Below, piece after piece: positions 1 through 10,950 of a stretch of 64,000 nucleotides of DNA. A program made the translations under genes and the position numbers. The DNA is from Desulfothermus okinawensis JCM 13304 (GTDB lineage Bacteria; Desulfobacterota; Desulfovibrionia; Desulfovibrionales; Desulfothermaceae), in the NCBI GenBank assembly GCA_001311565.1, contig BBBM01000003.1, positions 1-64,000 on the forward strand, given 5' to 3'. Positions within the stretch are counted from its first letter, which is position 1. Each line of letters opens with the position of its first letter. The notes under the pieces are model-generated. The model worked only from the letters and a program-made list of their open reading frames with translations. It did not search any database and was not told where the DNA came from.

Positions 1-89
1 ATTAAGTCCTGTATAGAAATATTATAATCCCAGAAACAATCCTCAATAATTCTATTTAAAATGTCTATATTATATTTTTTGTCTTTCAT
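1..89 (-). CDS. Hypothetical protein, N-terminal part, runs off the left edge
   Basis: An ATG at 89 (minus strand) opens a frame with no stop to the window edge. The 29 visible residues begin MKDKKYNID and contain a FWDYNIS stretch. A Phe-Trp-Asp-Tyr start of this kind recalls small DUF6922-type proteins, but the fragment is too short to assign. It lies downstream of the ATPase gene on the same strand. There is no clear Shine-Dalgarno sequence, only an A-rich stretch. Function unknown. Confidence 0.3.
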   Translation of the reverse strand, partial: MKDKKYNIDILNRIIEDCFWDYNISIQDL

Positions 90-175
90 TCTTTTTAATT
101 TGAGAATTACATTAAAAATTTGTAGTAATCTAATGAATTATATGCTCTTGATTTAGCAAAGAATGGACAAAGTTT

Positions 176-1260
176 TTATAATTTATTTCCATATACCAAC
201 AATTCCATGCCCTTTTCATACAATCTGTTATTACCTTTAACTTCCCTAGTTAATGGGTCTAAAAAGAGTATTTCTTTATCCACATAGTGGTTTATAATAT
301 GTTTTTTCTCAGTAGATAAATCTTCTCTTATTTTAAAAGATCCATTAAGAATAATCTCTTTTGCTATTTCTTTAAACAATCTTCTTTTTTCAAAATTTTT
401 TTTCATCTGTTAGTAAATCTACAATCTCAGAATAAGCCAACTGTTGTTGATATTTTAAATAATCTTTCAAACTGGGAAATTCATCCTTCTCTCTTATCAT
501 TTTTTTGAATATAAGCTATATCTCCACCTAAATACTCCCAGATTAATTCAATATCTTCTTCATTAAAACCCTCTTCTTTTAACCAATTTTTAGTGGTATC
601 TTTGTCTAAGTAATCAATTTTATAGAATTTGCTGGTTTTTTTTAAGCCTTGCATCATTATAAATTCTATCTATAAATATGGTATTTGAACTTAATATAGT
701 TACATGTGATAAATGTAGTTCTTTTGTCAATCTAACACAAAAATTTAAAAATTCCTTTAATAAGTCTCTATTGGAATTTATATAGATATCCTCTAAGGTT
801 TGAATTTCATCAATTATTATAATTGGTGTTTTCTTTTTTGCTATATCTTGTATTTCACTCAATATTGCATCAAATAAATCAATATTTTTTTTCTTTTATT
901 TTTCTTAATTTTTCACCTTTTATAGTAAATATCCCAATACTAATTCTCGATGACAATTTTTCAGTTGTATCTTCAATCTGTTCTTTAGATTTTAAAAAAA
1001 GATTCTAGAAAGCTATTGTAACTTGTTATTAATTTGCCTCTTAGATTTATGTACCTCACCCAAAAATCACCTTTTGGTTTTAGTGTCCAAAAATCTTCAA
1101 ATAATTCATGTTCCACAATATATTCAATGATAGTAGTTTTTCCACTGGATTTAGGTCCATATATCCACAATATTTCATCTGGTATCTCCTCAAACCAGGT
1201 CTTTATAAATTTAATTTCTTTTTCTCTGTCTATTAATCTTTTGCCTCTAAATGTTTTCAT
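176..1260 (-). CDS. AAA-type ATPase (archaeal ATPase-like), frame-broken
   Basis: Reading through five one-base breaks gives one protein of about 360 residues. It begins MKTFRGKRLIDREKE, a typical start of the archaeal-type ATPase family (PF01637). A Walker A motif GPKSSGKTT lies near residue 35, and a Walker B-like strand IIIIDEIQ near residue 145. The C-terminal part (YEKGMELLVYGNKL) has no recognised domain. The start is supported by AAGGAT about eight bases upstream. The breaks sit at A/T runs near 994, 885, 636, 500 and 396, and each is repaired by removing one base. Members of this family are often accessory genes of unknown target; no partner is visible here. Family assignment is firm, role unknown. 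Confidence 0.7.
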
Positions 1261-1383
1261 GATTTTATCCTTATAGTGGATTAGTCTTTAAAAAATCATT
1301 GCATATTCAAAGTTAAGGTTCATGGTCAAGGCGTTTAATCTATTAGAAAATTCTTATAGTTAGGTTCCACAAATTTTATGGGC

Positions 1384-1986
1384 TTAGTTTAGAGTTTCCA
1401 GAAAATATTTAATACCCTCTTCTAACATTTGAACTGCAAGTAAAACCAAGATGAGGCCCATGAGTCTCTCAATTGCCCTGGTGCCCCTGTCTTTTAATAT
1501 GTTTTTTTAATCTGGTAAAACAGAGCATGATTATAAGGCATCCAAACCATGCAATTAATATTGACAGAAAAAGTTTTAATTGTGAAGGGGCCTTTTTGGC
1601 ATATAGCATTATTGCAGCGAGTAAGGAGGGACCAGCAATAAATGGGGTGGCAATAGGCACTATAAATGGATCTTTTTCATATTGGGATAGTGATCCCTGT
1701 TCCTCTGGAAATATGAGTTTTAGGGATATTATAAATAGGATTATGCCCCCAGCTATACGTAAAGTGGATTTATCTATAGATAAAAAAATTTAACAAAAAA
1801 AGATCCAAAGAATTGAAAAATTATCATTAAAAGGAGTGCAATTAACATCTCCCTTAAGATTATCTTTTGTTGTGTCCTTGGGGAATGGTCCTTTAGAATA
1901 GCAAGACATGCAGTTGAATTTGCAAAGGGATCCATAATGAGAAAAAGGGGAATGGAGATCTCGAAAATTTCCCTTAGCCCATTCAT
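1384..1986 (-). CDS. MarC family integral membrane protein
   Basis: This is a six-helix-type membrane protein of about 200 residues, the usual MarC/UPF0056 length. It starts MNGLREIFEISIPLFLIMDP and carries the family-typical PIATPFIAGPSLLA stretch in the middle and RLMGLILVLLAVQML at the end. Two breaks, at A/T runs near 1783-1790 and 1502-1508, each lose one base to restore the frame. The ATG lies 12 bases after livF on the same strand, so it may be cotranscribed with the liv operon. The family is sometimes called an amino-acid transporter (NAAT); its real substrate is unknown, and it should not be read as an antibiotic-resistance gene. Confidence 0.8.
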
Positions 1987-1997
1987 ATAAAGTGAAA

Positions 1998-2704
1998 TTA
2001 TCCTCCCAGATATGCCCGTCTTACCTGGGGATTTGTAAGGAGATTAGATGCCTTATCCTCCAATACAATATTTCCCACTTCCATTACATATCCCCTCATG
2101 GCCAGTTTTAATGCAGCTTTTGCATTTTGCTCCACCAAGAGCACAGTGACCCCAGTTTCATTGATGGTCTTTATGGTTTCAAATATAGATTTAACTAAAA
2201 TAGGTGCAAGTCCCAGGCTTGGTTCGTCCATTAAAAGGAGCCTTGGGTTGGACATAAGGCCCCTTGCTATAGCAAGCATCTGTTGTTCTCCACCACTAAG
2301 GGTACCAGCGAGCTGTTTTCTGCGCTCTTTTAGTCTTGGAAATAGGGAATAAGACCATTCCTTGTTTTTTTTCTACTACCTTTTTGTCTTTTATGGTAAA
2401 TGCCCCAAGCTCTAAATTTTCTTCCACAGTCAAGGTGCCAAATAACCGTCTCCCTTCAGGGACCTGGGATATACCCATTTCAACTATCTTGTCCCCAGGG
2501 GTAGTGGTTATATCAACGCCATCAAAGATTATAGTCCCCTCTGAGGGTTTTATTAGTCCGCTGATGGTCATGAGGGTAGTGGACTTTCCAGCACCATTTG
2601 CACCTAGGATGGTTACTATTTCGCCTTTTTCTACCTTTATGTCTATTCCGTGTATTGCTTCAATGTTTCCATATTTTACGTGTAGGTTTTTTTATCTCTA
2701 ACAT
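1998..2704 (-). CDS. livF: Branched-chain amino acid ABC transporter, ATP-binding protein LivF
   Basis: LivF is one of two cytoplasmic ATPases that drive the high-affinity branched-chain amino acid importer. The rebuilt protein of about 235 residues starts MLEIKNLHVKYGNI. It has Walker A GANGAGKST, the LivF-typical QVPEGRRLFGTLTVEENL, signature LSGGEQQMLAIARG and Walker B LLLMDEPSLGLAP, then the switch region VLLVEQNAKAAL. Two one-base excesses, at T runs 2687-2693 and 2365-2372, break the frame. AGGAG lies nine bases before the ATG. It follows livG by seven bases. Identity is secure; the true substrate may be any aliphatic amino acid or amide. Confidence 0.93.
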
Positions 2705-2711
2705 ATTGTAT

Positions 2712-3477
2712 TTACTCCTCATCAATTCCTAGATATGCCTCAATTACCTTTGGGTCCTCTCTTACCTGATCTGGTAATCCCTCAGATATTTTTTTTGCCA
2801 TTGTCTAAAACAACAAGGTATTGGCATACATCCATAACTAAATTCATGTCGTGCTCAATCAAAAGGACTGTTATCTTTCTATCTCGAATATTACGTATAA
2901 GCTGAATAAGTTCCTGGGTCTCCTGGTCGTTCATACCGCCAGCAGGCTCATCTAAAATAATTAATTTTGGGGAAGTGGCCAGTGCCCTGGCAATCTCAAG
3001 TAGTCTTTGATTTCCATAGGATAGGTTTTTTGCCTTTTGTTCAAGGTCCACCTTAAGGCCTACAAATTCAAGCTCTTTTAATGCAATGTCAATAGCCCTT
3101 TTTTCCTCTTCCCTCTGCCATTTGGGCTTGAACATTCCAGCAAAAATACCTGATTTCATGCGGCAGTGGTATCCTGACATTGCATTTTCAAGTACAGAGA
3201 GCTCTTTAAATAATCTTATTGTCTGAAACGTTCTGGCAATGCCCAGGGATACAATCTCATGGGTGGGTTTTTTTACCAGACTTTGTCCATCAAATATTAT
3301 TTCTCCCCTATCAGGGACATAATGTCCTGTGATTAAGTTAAATACAGTGGTTTTACCTGCACCATTTGGACCAATTAATCCTACGATTGATCCCTCTTCT
3401 ACGTCAAAACTTACATCATCTACAGCAGCAAGTCCGCCAAAATATTTTGTGAGGTTTTTAAGATGAAGAAGGGCCAT
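2712..3477 (-). CDS. livG: Branched-chain amino acid ABC transporter, ATP-binding protein LivG
   Basis: LivG is the second ATPase of the importer. It has Walker [10 protein letters not shown] near residue 36, the LivG-typical [20 protein letters not shown], signature [15 protein letters not shown] and Walker [13 protein letters not shown]. The frame holds for 231 residues and breaks at a run of eight T (2789-2796). Removing one restores the usual LivG ending with EAYLG, giving about 255 residues. The neighbouring order livM-livG-livF is the standard one. LivG and LivF would pair as a heterodimer under LivH and LivM. Confidence 0.94.
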
Positions 3478-3495
3478 ATTTAGACTCCCTTTTGT

Positions 3496-4448
3496 CTAAT
3501 TTTCAGCAAAATTTTTGTCCATATATACGTCATATTTACGTGGAGGAGGTGGAATCAAACCTTGTGGCCTAAATATCATCATAATGATCATTGCAAGTCC
3601 AAACATAAGCATCCTGGCCTGGGAAAATTCCCTGAATATTTCAGGCAGCCCTATTAGCAAAAATGATCCCAGGATGACCCCAGTTATGCTCCCTGATCCT
3701 CCTAAGATTACAATGCAAAAATATACCACAGATTCCCAGAAGGTAAACGATTCTGGGGAAATTATGGTCATTTTTGATGCATAGATGTTTCCAACCATAC
3801 CAGCCCAAAAGGCCCCAATTACAAAGGCTATTAATTTATATCTTGCAATATTGACCCCAGTTCCTTCAGCCGCTACTTCGTCTTCTTTTATGTAGTTTAG
3901 GGCCCGGCCAAATCTGGAATTTCTGAGCCTTTCAAACAAAAATACACTTATGGCTAAAAATATCCAGATGTAGTAGAAAAAGTGCTCTGGTCTCCTGATA
4001 ATAAGACCCAGTAAATTTGGTCTGGATATTCCAAAGATTCCATTTGATCCACCTGTTATCCCAAATACATTGTTTACCAGTCCAATTCTAACTATCTCCA
4101 CAATACCTATTGTTACAATAAGTAAATAATCGCCCCTTAGGTGAATAATTGGTCTTGCAACAAGGTATGCAAAGATAGCAGCAGTTATTCCACTAAATGG
4201 GATCAAAAAAAATGATTGGGATGTGATACATGGTGTTTAAAATGGCCGTAGTATATGCACCAATTGCAAAAAAAAGCTGCATGGCCCATGTGAAAAAGAC
4301 CAGTATCCCCTAAAATAAAATTTAGACTAAGTGCCAGTATTGCATAAATTCCAATATTGTTTAATACATCTACCCAATAGGAATTTAACACAAGCGGTGA
4401 TAAGAAAAAGGCAATTACAATAAAAGTTGTTATGTATTTCCTGTTCAT
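3496..4448 (-). CDS. livM: Branched-chain amino acid ABC transporter permease LivM
   Basis: LivM is one half of the membrane channel. The rebuilt protein of about 317 residues starts MNRKYITTFIV and is strongly hydrophobic. It includes NFILGDTGLFHMGHAAFFAIGAY, in the position of the usual 'G..SLGH.AFfgiGAY' stretch, and the permease EAA-like region WAGMVGNIYASK followed by LGGSGSITGVILGS. Two runs of eight A (4268-4275, 4205-4212) are one base too long. The C-terminal RPQGLIPPPP is typical. It sits between livH and livG with 18-25 base gaps. Confidence 0.92.
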
Positions 4449-4472
4449 GTCACCATCATTTAGGTTTATGGT

Positions 4473-5377
4473 TTATATTTTGTCAGCAACCCTCTCACCA
4501 AGAATACCAGTTGGACGCACGATCAAAATGATTATAAGGACAAAAAAATGCAATTGCGTCCTTCCATGAAGTTGAGATATAGGCAGCACCAAGGGCCTCT
4601 ATAACCCCCAGCAAAATACCCCCAACCATGGCTCCAGGGATGTTCCCAATACCTCCAATTACTGCAGCTATAAATGCCTTTAGGCCATAGACCCATCCCA
4701 TCATAAAGTTCAACTGTCCATAATAGAGACCAACCATAAAACCAGCTGCACCCCCAAGGCAGGTCCAATAAAGAACACATAGGAGATGATTTTGTTTACA
4801 TCTATCCCCATGAGTCTGGCTGCTCCATGATCTATCGCCGTTGCCCTTATGGCTGTTCCAATTTTAGTTTTTTGCACAAATAGATATAAAATTATCATGA
4901 GAATTATTGATAAAAGGAGCATTGCAATCCTAAGAAAGGGAATCTTCATTCCTAAAATATTTATGGTAATTTGGGGAAGCAGATGGTGGGGATATACCTG
5001 GAACCTTGCTCCATAGATGAGCATTATTGAATTGGAGATGACTATTGATGCCCCAAGGGCAGATACCACTGCAGCAAGCCTGTCTGCTGATCTAAGCGGT
5101 CTATAGGCTACCCTTTCTAAAACTATTCCAGCTACACCCACCAACCCCATTATTATGAGTCCAAAGAGAAAAAGGGTTGGCATAGGCCTATCTTTCCAAC
5201 TAGAGATAGGGATGTTAGGAGGGTAAATCCTATGTAGGCACCAAGGGTAAATAGGTCCCCATGGGCAAAGTTTATGAGTTTTAACACCCCATAAACCATG
5301 GTATATCCAAGGGCAATCAATGCGTATATGCCGCCTATTGCCAGTCCATTGGTCAATTGTTGAAAAAAGAATTCCAT
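4473..5377 (-). CDS. livH: Branched-chain amino acid ABC transporter permease LivH
   Basis: LivH is the second permease. The rebuilt protein of about 300 residues has the family hallmarks: GLAIGGIYALIALGYTMVYG, LINFAHGDLFTLGAY, RVAYRPLR and GLKAFIAAVIGGIGNIPGAM. It needs three corrections. One base is missing near 5190 and one C is missing from a run of five at 4751-4755 (restoring LGGAAGFMVG). One A is extra in the run at 4542-4548. The first two are opposite in sign to the usual A/T excess in this window. The gene ends VRPTGILGERVADKI. Confidence 0.9.
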
Positions 5378-5453
5378 GGGCTATATCTCCAAGGATAACA
5401 CTTTAAAGAGTTCAAGTATTAAAGCTTATTGTTTAACCTTGCTGTCTTAATAT

Positions 5454-5481
5454 AAAAAAAGGCAGGGAGACCCTGCCTTTT
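5454..5481 (-). terminator. Intrinsic terminator between livK and livH
   Basis: On the minus strand a ten-base arm AAAGGCAGGG, a TCT loop and the matching arm CCCTGCCTTT are followed by a run of seven T. It lies 14 bases after the livK stop and 77 bases before livH. Partial termination here would keep the binding protein in excess over the membrane parts, a common design in ABC operons; that use is inferred. Confidence 0.85.
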
Positions 5482-5494
5482 AAAAAAAAATTAT

Positions 5495-6625
5495 TTAGGG
5501 CTGCAATATAAAGTTGCCCTGGGCGTCAACCATGTAAACCCTGTAAAGGTCACCTACCCTGTCACCCTTTTCATCAAAAGATATTTTTCCAGTAAGACCG
5601 GGCATATTCTTTAATTTATGATGTAAAAAATCTGCCATTTTGTCAGGATCAGTGGATTTTGTGCCATCAATTGCCTTAACTATTGCAAGGAGTGCATCCC
5701 CTGATAAAACTGCCCATACTGAAGCAGGATAGTCATGGTATTTTGTCTTATATGCCTTTAAAAATGCCTTTGCTTCAGGTGTGTCTAGGTCTTGTGGCAC
5801 AGGCGGGCTCAAGAAATAAAAGCCTTTTGCAGCGTCTTTTCCTGCGATTTTAACTAAATCTGGATTATTGGTTGCATCACCACCTATAAAAGGTACATCC
5901 CATCCCATTTCTTTTTTTCTGTTTTAAAAGAAGACCAGCTTCTGGATAATAACCAGTGAAGAATACCACATCTGGATTTTTGGACTTTAATTTGGTTAAA
6001 ATAGTTGTGTAATCCCTCTCACCAGGTGTGAGGGCATCAAAAAATACAACCTTTATTCCACCAAGCTTCTCAATGTTGTGCTTTGCCTCTTCAGCAAGAC
6101 CCTTTGCATATGTGGTGTTGTCATGAAGGATAGCTACCCTTTTATAACCAAATTTCTTTATGGTCTTTGCTGCAACTTTTCCCTGCTCATCGTCCCTTGG
6201 AGATGTCCTGAAGAAATATTTATATCCCTTTTCTGTTAACCTGATTGCTGTGGAGCCATTTGCAATTTGTATTATCTTGTTTTCATTAAAAATGTTTTGT
6301 GTGGCCTCTGTAACAGAAGAACCATACGTACCAATTACTGCAACTATGTCCCTTGTAACCAGTTTGTTTGCAGCAAGGGCAGCGGTCCTGGGATCTCCAC
6401 CATCATCTTCGTCAATGATCTCAATCTTTTTGCCAAGTACCCCTCCTTTTTTTGTTGATGTCCTCGGCAAGTAAATTCACAATCTTTTTCATATCTAAAC
6501 CTTCACTTGCCCAGCTGCCAGTTTGTGGACACATAAGCCCAATCTTTATAGTGGACTTGGCAAAACTTATGCCTGTTAAACACAGGGCCCAAAAAAAGCA
6601 CTAAAACCAAAACTTTTCTCAGCAT
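5495..6625 (-). CDS. livK: Branched-chain amino acid ABC transporter substrate-binding protein
   Basis: This is the periplasmic binding protein of the liv operon, a type-I fold of about 376 residues. A signal peptide is visible in MLRKVLVLVLF and the following hydrophobic stretch ending near ISFA. The mature part starts KSTIKIGLMCPQTGSWASEG and includes GGVLGKKIEIIDEDDGGDP and AVIGTYGSSVTEA, all typical of Peripla_BP_6 proteins. Three A/T runs (6591-6597, 6447-6453, 5912-5918) are one base too long. As first gene of the operon it faces the lrp-putA genes across a shared regulatory gap. LivK is used as a family label; the ligand is not proven. Confidence 0.9.
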
Positions 6626-6804
6626 AACAACATCCTCCCTTTAAAGATTTTTTTAAAATAACCTTAAAACCCCTCCCTTAATTTTAATGAGTGAGCATTA
6701 ATTAAAAAACACCCAATGGTCAATTAATTTTTGCTTGATAAACACTATTTCATTAAAAGAAGATAGTTAAACCTGTTTGGGTTAATTTTTTTTGAATAAA
6801 ATTC

Positions 6805-6835
6805 TTGACTCACTTATTTTTTTATGAACTATAAA
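6805..6835 (+). promoter_or_regulatory. Candidate sigma-70 promoter of the Lrp gene
   Basis: TTGACT at 6805-6810 and TATAAA at 6830-6835 are separated by 19 bases. Transcription from here would start near 6842, downstream of the first possible ATG at 6824. This favours the ATG at 6860 as the real start. Spacing is longer than ideal, so confidence is moderate. Confidence 0.45.
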
Positions 6836-6859
6836 CTAAAAAAAAGGAGAAAATCAAGA

Positions 6860-7348
6860 ATGATTGACGAGATTGATAAAAAAAATTTGAATTTACTTCA
6901 AAATAATGCTCGAATATCCAATGCAGAGATAGCTAGACGGATAAATATGGCTCCATCTGGTGTGCTTGAGAGGATAAGGAAGCTTGAGAAAAAGGGTGTT
7001 ATCCTTGGGTATGAGACAAGGCTAAACCACAAGATTTTAGGCCTTGTGCTTACTGTGCTTATTTTGGTGAAGACCAAGGATGCTGTTGGTTCTACCTTAA
7101 TAGGAGAAGAAATTGCGAAAATTGGGGAAGTTCAGGAGGTTTTTTACATAGCAGGTGAGTACAACTATTTGGTCAAGGCTAGGATTTCAGATACTGATAA
7201 TTTAAAGGAGTTGTTGAAGAAGTTTGGGGACATTGGCGGTGTTGTGGATACCAGGACCACGCTTGTAATTGATGAATTATTAGAGACCTTGAAACTGGAT
7301 TTAGATGGAGTGGAGGTCCGCATAAAGGGTATGGGGAAGGCAAAGTAG
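6860..7348 (+). CDS. Lrp/AsnC family transcriptional regulator
   Basis: This is a 162-residue regulator with an N-terminal winged helix (IDKKNLNLLQNNARISNAEIARRINMAPSGVLERIRKLEKKGVI) and a C-terminal RAM/AsnC ligand domain (GEYNYLVKARISDTDNLKELL). The ATG at 6860 is chosen over the in-frame ATG at 6824 because AGGAG lies at 6845-6849 and MIDEIDKKN is the normal Lrp start. The gene is intact. It lies divergent from livK and 31 bases before putA. In several proteobacteria an Lrp-type protein (PutR) switches on putA with proline; the same role here is an inference from position. It could also control liv. Confidence 0.92.
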   Translation: MIDEIDKKNLNLLQNNARISNAEIARRINMAPSGVLERIRKLEKKGVILGYETRLNHKILGLVLTVLILVKTKDAVGSTLIGEEIAKIGEVQEVFYIAGEYNYLVKARISDTDNLKELLKKFGDIGGVVDTRTTLVIDELLETLKLDLDGVEVRIKGMGKAK

Positions 7349-7379
7349 AAATAGTTGACCAAGATAAGGAGGTTTTTTT

Positions 7380-10300
7380 ATGGAAAATCAAGTATTAAAC
7401 CAGAGGATAAAGGCAAGGGGCAAAGAGTTTTTTTAGATCCATTGCTGGCGAGGCCCCATCAGTGTTTAATAAGAGCTGGTGGACTGGTAAGGTCATGGAC
7501 TGGGCAATGAAGAGCGAGAACTTTAAGGTCCAGCTCTTTCGTTTTGTGGATGTATTGCCCTATTTGAATACTTCAGAGTCCTTGATTAGACACATTGAGG
7601 AGTATTTTGGGGCAGATGAAGAAGAGCTACCAGCAGTTTTAAAATGGGGGGCCAAAGGCGCTGGAGGTATTGGAAGGGTCTTTGGTGGAAAGATCCTGGC
7701 AAAGACCATATCTTCCAACATCAAGTCCATGGCAATGCAATTTATAATTGGCGAGAACACAAAACAGGCCTTAAAGACCCTTGGAAAACTAAGAAAGGAC
7801 AATTTTGCATTTACTGTTGATATCCTGGGTGAGGCAACAGTTAGTGAAGAAGAGGCAATCTATTATCAAAAGAGTTATCTTGATCTTCTAGATGTACTGG
7901 CAAAAGAATCATCCAAATGGGATGGTCTGTTAACTGGAGGGGATTTAGACTGGGGTTATGCGCCAAAGGTAAATTGCTCAATTAAGCCTTCTGCTCTCTA
8001 TTCCCAGGCAAGGCCCGTTGATTTTGAGAACAGTGTAAATGTGATTGTTGAGAGACTTAAGCCAATTGTTGCCAAGACCAAGGAAATTGGTGGTCATTTA
8101 TGTATTGATATGGAACAGTATACATACAAAGACATAACCCTGGAAGTGTATAAAAGACTTCGCCAGGATCCAGAATTTAGGGATTTTGACCAGTTGGCTG
8201 TTGTTTTACAGTCTTATCTTAAAGATACAGATAGAGATCTTGAAGAACTCCTTAATTGGGCAAGAAGTGAGGGGATAAAGATTTCAATCAGGTTGGTTAA
8301 GGGTGCATACTGGGATTATGAGACAGTTATTGCAAAACAAAAGGGATGGGAGATACCTGTTTATACAATAAAGGCAGAAACCGATGCAGCATATGAGAGA
8401 CATGCTGAGATGATTTTAAAAAAATAGTGATATATGCTATTTTGCATGTGGATCTCACAATATACGGACCATCTCTGCTGTTATGGAAATGGCAAGGGAA
8501 TTTGGAGTGGATGAATCAAGATATGAGTTCCAGGTGCTATATGGTATGGCAGAGCCAGTTAGAAAGGGGCTTTTAAATGTTGCAAAAAAAAGTGAGGCTC
8601 TATGCCCATATGGGGAACTCATTCCAGGTATGGCTTATCTGGTTAGAAGGTTACTGGAAAATACAGCAAATGAGTCTTTTTTGAGACAGAGCTTTGCAGA
8701 AGGGGCAGATCTGGACAAACTTTTAGAAGACCCCCTTATCTTGGCTGAGGAAAAGAAGAAACAAAGGGAACAGGCCAAAAAGGAAGATAAGGGGTCTGTT
8801 GCAATACCCCCATTTAAAAACCATCCATTTGTGGATTTTACAAAAAAAGGATGAAAGAGAGGCCTTTTACAGGGCAATATCTGAAGTTAGAGGGGAGCTG
8901 GGAAGGACTATCCCCTGGTGATTGGAGGAAAAGAAATACATACTGAAGATAAAATTCCATCAGTAAATCCAGCCAATCCTGATGAGGTCATAGGGTATAT
9001 ATCTCAGGCATCAAAAAAAAGAGGTAGATGATGCAATTTCAGCTGCCAAATCAGTCCTCTATGATTGGAGGGAGCTAAGTGGTGAAGACAGGGCAAAATA
9101 TCTATTTAAGGCAGCAGATTATGCCCGTAAAAATATTTTCAAACTGGCTGCATGGCAGATTTTAGAGGTTGGGAAACAATGGGATCAGGCCCATGCCGAT
9201 GTTGCAGAGGCAATTGATTTCCTGGAATATTATGCGAGGGAAATGATAAGGCTTGGCTCTCCCCGTCGTATGGGAAGGGCACCGGGAGAAGTAAACCACC
9301 TTATGTATCAGGGAAAGGGAGTTGCTGCAGTAATTGCCCCATGGAATTTCCCTCTGGCAATCTCATGTGGAATGACTTCAGCTGCCATAGTGACTGGAAA
9401 TCCAGTTTTGTATAAACCAGCATCCTTGTCCTCTGTTGTAGGATATACCCTGTATGAAATCTATAAGGCAGCAGGCCTTCCTGACGGTGTTTTTAACTAT
9501 ATACCTGGCAGGGGAAGCGAGATAGGCGACTACCTAGTTGAACATCCTGATATAAGTGTAATTGCCTTTACAGGATCCATGGAAGTTGGACTAAGGATTG
9601 TCAATAAGGCATCAAAGGTGAGAGATGGTCAGGCCCAGGTAAAGAGGGTGATTGCTGAGATGGGTGGAAAGAATGCAATTATTGTGGACGACGATGCAGA
9701 CTTGGACGAGGCAGTTTTAGATATTATTTACTCTGCCTTTGGATATCAGGGACAAAAGTGTTCAGCCTGCTCCAGGGTAATTGTGCTTGAGCCAATATAC
9801 GATAAATTTGTAAAAAGGCTTGTTGAGGCTGCAAAATCAATTAAAATAGGGCCTGCAGAGGATCCCCATTACTATATGGGACCAGTTGTGGATGGATCTG
9901 CTAAGGAGAAGATTTTAAAGTATGTGGAACTGGCAAAAAAAAGAGGGAAATGTGCTTTTGATTAGAGATGATATACCAGATAAGGGTTATTATGTGCCCT
10001 TGACAATAGTTGAAGGAATTACCCCAGAGCACAGACTGGCCCAGGAAGAGATTTTTGGCCCTGTACTGTCCATTATGAAGGTAAAGGATTTTGACCAGGC
10101 AATTGAATGGGCAAATTCAACAAGATATGCCTTGACTGGTGGAGCCTTTTCAAGGAGCCCAAGAAACTTAGATAAGGTGAGAAAGAGATTTAAGGTTGGA
10201 AATCTCTACTTAAACAGGGGAATTACTGGCGCCCTTGTTGAAAGACAGCCATTTGGTGGATTTAAGATGTCTGGTGTAGGCTCCAAAGCAGGTGGCCCAG

Positions 10301-10398
10301 ACTACCTACTTCAGTTTATGGATCCAATTTGTATAACAGAAAATACCATGAGAAGAGGTTTTGCCCCAATTCAAGAAGGGGATGAGTGGGTAGAGTAG
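7380..10398 (+). CDS. putA: Bifunctional proline dehydrogenase / P5C dehydrogenase
   Basis: PutA oxidises proline to pyrroline-5-carboxylate with FAD and then to glutamate with NAD. The rebuilt protein is about 1,000 residues. The PRODH barrel fills residues 60-490 ([30 protein letters not shown]). The aldehyde dehydrogenase domain fills 510-1000, with [14 protein letters not shown], the Glu motif AEMGGKNA and the catalytic Cys in [12 protein letters not shown]. The short N-terminus lacks the DNA-binding domain of enterobacterial PutA, in keeping with a separate Lrp regulator. AAGGAGG lies seven bases before the ATG. Breaks: T 7428-7434, A 8418-8424, A 8842-8848, A 9013-9020 and A 9935-9942 are one too long; C 8912-8915 is one too short. 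Confidence 0.93.
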
Positions 10399-10416
10399 AA
10401 AATACAAACAGCCTAC

Positions 10417-10454
10417 TAACTCAACCCAAGTTTGTTAAAACTTGGGTTGAGTTA
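10417..10454 (+). terminator. Long perfect stem-loop after putA
   Basis: Two perfectly complementary 17-base arms, TAACTCAACCCAAGTTT and its complement, flank a GTTA loop 18 bases after the putA stop. There is no strong T tract after it, so it may act as a 3'-end stabiliser or a weak terminator. The core AACCCAAGTTT recurs in the hairpin at 41411. Confidence 0.7.
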
Positions 10455-10577
10455 TAGTAATAATTTAAAAGATGTTTAAAAATGATATAATCGATTAAAA
10501 TATTTGAATAATTGTTTGAGTTAATGTATTATAAATAATCAGAAAAGAGGAAAATATGCAAAAAACTGGTTGAACAT

Positions 10578-10632
10578 CTTAAAGTCAATTAAAAATCCCC
10601 ACCTAATGGCCCTTAAAATTCCCAAGTAAGTT
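10578..10632 (+). repeat. Possible terminal-repeat remnant of an IS21-like element
   Basis: Within a gene-free stretch, TTAAAAATCCCCACCTAATGG is followed by TTAAAATTCCC, a degenerate direct repeat. IS21-family ends often carry repeated 'TTAAAATTCCCCAC'-like units. No istA or istB gene is seen, so this would be an old scar. The call is from memory of the family and is weak. Confidence 0.25.
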
Positions 10633-10710
10633 TTACATTTTTTTTAGTTTGTTGGAAGTTTTTAATGAGCCTGTAACATAATCTGTGTAAATCCTTTTGT
10701 AGTCTTAATA

Positions 10711-10890
10711 CTATTGAACTACATTTTTAATCCTGTCCTCAAAAAATATATATAGTTGGGGATAAATCTTGGACCAGTTTCTTATGGTATCTGCCCATTT
10801 TTTGCTTATATCCAAAATTGCCAGGTATAAGAGTTTCAAAATGGCATCTTCAGTTGGGAATACTCCTTTTGTCTTACATATAGTCCATAT
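10711..10890 (-). pseudogene. IS256-family transposase, C-terminal remnant
   Basis: A minus-strand frame of about 58 codons ending at the TAG at 10713-10711 reads KGVFPTEDAILKLLYLAI, then SKKWADTIRNW and QLYIFFEDRI. This matches the conserved C-terminal end of IS256/mutator transposases ('FPN.dsllKLLYLai...KWt.piRNW...L.iFFegR'). The DDE catalytic domain is absent, and no open frame continues upstream. It is a relic marking past insertion between putA and lysA. Confidence 0.7.
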
Positions 10891-10950
10891 TGATTTGTTA
10901 CATCATGGGGAATTGATTTTGGGGATTTGATCCCACTCATAAACAGCTAT

